Source: Candidatus Omnitrophota bacterium
GTDB taxonomy: Bacteria; Omnitrophota; Gorgyraeia; Gygaellales; Profunditerraquicolaceae
Reading direction: 5' to 3'
Length of the DNA: 7,344 nt
NCBI GenBank assembly: GCA_017995695.1
Contig: JAGOIJ010000079.1
Coordinates: forward strand, 1 to 7,344
Below, piece after piece: positions 6,301 to 7,344 of the stretch (positions are counted from its first letter, which is position 1; every line of letters begins with the position of its first letter). The notes below the pieces were generated by a model. The model saw only the letters and a program-made list of their open reading frames with translations, had not been told where the DNA came from and did no database searches. A program made the translations under genes and the position numbers.

Positions 6301-7344
6301 TTTGCCAATACTACGTTTTCAGTGTATCTATCGCCTGAAGGAGATGGTAATTACAATATTACCATTGCAGAAGCAAAGACCCAGGCTGAATGCGCTTGTA
6401 GCGACGTCGATAACGATTGCTCTTATTTTTGGCCGGCGGTTGCGCCTTCGATGGTTCAGTTGGATAAACCGCGCCTCAAAGTACAGCTCGATTCTAATCC
6501 TGCCCAGGTTTTTTGTCTTACTACCAGATTCAACATCACCGGCCTTATTACCTTAACGGCACCTAATGGCTATGAACAGTGGGCGCCGGGTGATAGCGTA
6601 TACGTGAACTGGACCCGCACCGGCAACTTTACCTTCGATGACACTAAGTTTAATATCACGCTTTCCCTTGATGACGATGAAACCTGGCCGGTGGTGATCG
6701 GTGAGAATTTAACGCAGGCAGATGTTTCTTGCGAAAACGAAGATATTAATTGCTCGTATCCGTGGGTGGTTGGGGACTATTATTCTACGCTTGCCTTGGT
6801 TAATGTTTCTCTGACCGGCTATCCGGTTGCGATCCGCGACATTAGCGCCAATAACTTTAATATTACTTCAGGCGTCAATATTACCTCTCCCAACGGCGGG
6901 CAGAATTGGAAGATCGGCGAGAATCACACTATTAACTGGACCCGGCGCGGCAATTTAGGCACGGCAAACTTTACGGTTACCTATTCTAACGACGCGCTGG
7001 AAGCAACCAATATCAGCATTAGGGATAATGTGAACGCAACTGATGCCAATTGTTCCGGGACTGATGACAGTTGTTTTATCTACTGGGATATCCCGGTAGA
7101 TTACTCAACATTTGCTAAGGTCCATGTGTACTGGCAGACAGACCCCTTGAACGTTTCGGACACTTCAAGCGGTTTCTTCAATCTAACTTCGTCCATTAAT
7201 ATTGTCACTCCCACGGGAGGCGAAAGCTGGCAAGCAGGCCAGGCGCGCACCGTTAGCTGGACCAAAACAGGAGATCTTAAGTACGCCAACACTACCTTTA
7301 ACCTTACCTATTATAATGGGACAGGGTGGAGGCCGATTGCCTCT
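3349..7344 (+). CDS. Giant repeat-built surface protein, Kre9/KNH-like domains (partial, 3' end missing)
   Basis: An uninterrupted frame runs from ATG 3349 to the right edge: 1332 codons with no stop, so the true protein is longer. A GGAG at 3334-3337 lies 11 bases before the start. Residues 1-14 are basic and cytoplasmic-looking. About 15-33 form one transmembrane helix (signal anchor or uncleaved signal), followed by KRAIRR. Residues about 78-392 hold four beta-rich repeats of about 86 residues. About 394-521 form a divergent linker module. From 522 on there are eight tandem repeats of about 108 residues, the last one cut. Units 4-8 show P-x-G/T-G-x-x-W-x-x-G followed by a V-x-W-T-type strand, the signature of Ser/Thr-rich Kre9/KNH-like Ig-fold domains found in bacterial, archaeal and fungal surface proteins. 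Each complete unit has a cysteine pair around an acidic loop. There are about 69 N-X-S/T sequons. The likely role is a cell-surface fibre, adhesin or sheath; the exact ligand is unknown. Confidence 0.9.
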   Translation, partial: MAKWLRTKLKENQSFISTLLLLVLAGALFLFFNYTEAFQLKRAIRRTTTGLVGTLNETTTDDLTDGGINPEFIDEPIDITKSFLMFSQSTAGAERRDYTDAFGDSGPDSALFARRSAGVSSGPLSYTLLEFVDGVNATASRTLVGETFWYKNVTLPKSFDLNRTIAVLSWMTWRTSTIRDIGSVYSVGFLADDKIQIRRGYRTNSYINDVAYQILEFDRDVSVRYGCVTIASGQRGTNINLDPAVDLNKTFLLFSSSYGERLTAIGATDGSNEALYAVKGNFTSSSNLNFSRYGNNQMVTIPYFVVEFENNAFVQPKENVAVTAQGADHSFTAVDLNRSFPVRSVKLNVNDSASLDNIMYSACLTSTTTMNLSRTGSDGVSTDISSFIVQLPALDILKPDDVGTLYVGDNDSSTQIQWLIPRGDRTENYTFWLCKGSVAGDCSVANIANYNIFLGNMSGEQTNASNLTFAWNITDMLAGGASNPITEVARVAVADWTTSASMSASTYNWDISNYDFKIRGRLNLTAPAADALVYVGNKLQVNWTKNGNFSGNNFNLSYADDSSNFIPLVAGVTHSLTQADCNCSGYNATQCWYNWSVPLNLSDKFRVRVNTTTNPDRYCSTSGNFSVTDALDLTVNDITAPYGTFSPGEPVNISWTKLGNYTNLNTNFTFSFAPSLTGTYTEIPALTRITEAQANCTQTDCFINWTAPAAKSTDCRIRINVTGLPSQLFNISEPFTIDTFVTLVQPNSGTYYFGQNFEIQWDRGGDFSSSFFDVVLINASDYSVAQTIADDKTQVECNCDGADTACNYTWFVPTIVGDNYKVLVYATTDTSVNSSSANPLTIAGHIYDITPDGGETWYMGQTATVTWKKVGNFTDPAANFTVALSSTGANPYTVLYTNLTALQANCSAEGDNSCYYDDIDVLPWYGSTFKVNVSSIIDPPNLQNTTLGTFNVSASVNITTPTGTTKWYMGNGYYVNWTKNADFRFANTTFSVYLSPEGDGNYNITIAEAKTQAECACSDVDNDCSYFWPAVAPSMVQLDKPRLKVQLDSNPAQVFCLTTRFNITGLITLTAPNGYEQWAPGDSVYVNWTRTGNFTFDDTKFNITLSLDDDETWPVVIGENLTQADVSCENEDINCSYPWVVGDYYSTLALVNVSLTGYPVAIRDISANNFNITSGVNITSPNGGQNWKIGENHTINWTRRGNLGTANFTVTYSNDALEATNISIRDNVNATDANCSGTDDSCFIYWDIPVDYSTFAKVHVYWQTDPLNVSDTSSGFFNLTSSINIVTPTGGESWQAGQARTVSWTKTGDLKYANTTFNLTYYNGTGWRPIAS
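3580..4524 (+). repeat. Four protein-level repeats of about 86 residues in the giant protein
   Basis: Each unit has an early D-[LI]-[NT]-[RK]-[ST]-F strand and a late [YS]-x-[LIV]-[LV]-[EQ]-[FL] strand. The first strand starts at residues 78 (DITKSF), 160 (DLNRTI), 246 (DLNKTF) and 335 (DLNRSF). The second is at about 126 (YTLLEF), 212 (YQILEF), 303 (YFVVEF) and 386 (SFIVQL). Spacings of 82-91 residues are steady, while residues between are strongly diverged. This is a different family from the downstream repeats. Similar modules with a V-V-E-F strand occur in uncharacterised bacterial surface proteins, by my recollection. Confidence 0.7.
4528..4911 (+). other. Linker or divergent module between the two repeat families
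   Basis: Residues about 394-521 open like the downstream units (LDILKPDDVGTLYVGD, then IQW at the place of V-N-W-T) but are about 128 residues long. They have a different cysteine pair (CKGSVAGDC) and end in a WTTSASMSAS stretch. This could be a strongly diverged first copy of the 108-residue repeat or a transition domain. Confidence 0.5.
4912..7344 (+). repeat. Eight tandem Ig-like repeats of about 108 residues (last one cut)
   Basis: Units, by residue: 522-630, 631-738, 739-844, 845-954, 955-1065, 1066-1174, 1175-1281 and 1282-1332 (truncated by the window). Corresponding bases begin at 4912, 5239, 5563, 5881, 6211, 6544, 6871 and 7192. The shared plan is: an L/V-x-I/L-T-x-P entry strand, a G-G-E-x-W-x-x-G turn (complete only in later units), a V-N-W-T-K-x-G-N-F strand, a F-N-L-T or F-T-V strand, a T-x-A-x-C loop to a second Cys and an aromatic strand (often ending in W), then V-x-V-x-V and a closing F-N-I-T/F-N-V-S. 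DNA identity between units is low, so the duplications are old. Confidence 0.85.

Noticed and set aside
4912..7344. CRISPR array or recent DNA-level tandem duplication
   Set aside because: The periodicity is only at protein level, about 325 bases per unit with low DNA identity. There are no short identical repeats with spacers.

Overview
All visible genes lie on the + strand, in short-gap or overlapping order. Every complete gene product carries an N-terminal signal peptide or membrane anchor. The window therefore looks like part of a cell-envelope or surface locus of a bacterium. A SurA/parvulin-type periplasmic folding protein argues for a Gram-negative envelope, and good Shine-Dalgarno sites fit a bacterium. 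The very long repeat-built surface protein, next to small secreted proteins of unrecognised family, resembles uncultured lineages such as Omnitrophota. That placement is only an impression; nothing in the window proves it.

Layout. Positions 2-139 hold the end of an upstream gene. It overlaps a membrane-anchored coiled-coil protein with two C-terminal TPRs (126-1178). That gene overlaps a SurA-like secreted chaperone (1153-2142), followed after 3 bases by a small secreted protein of unknown family (2146-2646). A gap of about 240 bases contains a very clear intrinsic terminator (2787-2817). A second unit follows: a small secreted or lipid-anchored protein (start corrected to 2890, end 3342) and, 6 bases later, the start of a giant gene that runs off the right edge (3349 to beyond 7344, at least 1332 codons).

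The giant gene occupies more than half the window. Because it has no stop here it is easy to overlook. It encodes a short cytoplasmic N-terminus, one transmembrane helix, four repeats of about 86 residues (one beta-rich family), one divergent linker module, then eight tandem repeats of about 108 residues. The last five of these carry or nearly carry the P-x-G-G-E-x-W-x-x-G signature of the Kre9/KNH-like, Ser/Thr-rich Ig-fold surface domain. Every complete 108-residue unit has a paired-cysteine loop rich in Asp and Glu. The protein also has about 69 N-X-S/T sequons in 1332 residues, against about 4 in roughly 1000 residues of the four complete neighbouring proteins.

How the genes might work together (inference): the giant protein is a membrane-anchored fibre or adhesin of repeated, disulfide-stapled and perhaps N-glycosylated beta domains. 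The SurA-like protein, the TPR/coiled-coil protein and the small secreted proteins may help export, fold or dock it. The most unusual signals are the sequon density, the regular cysteine loops, and the ordered loss of the domain signature from the C-terminal side toward the N-terminal side of the array.
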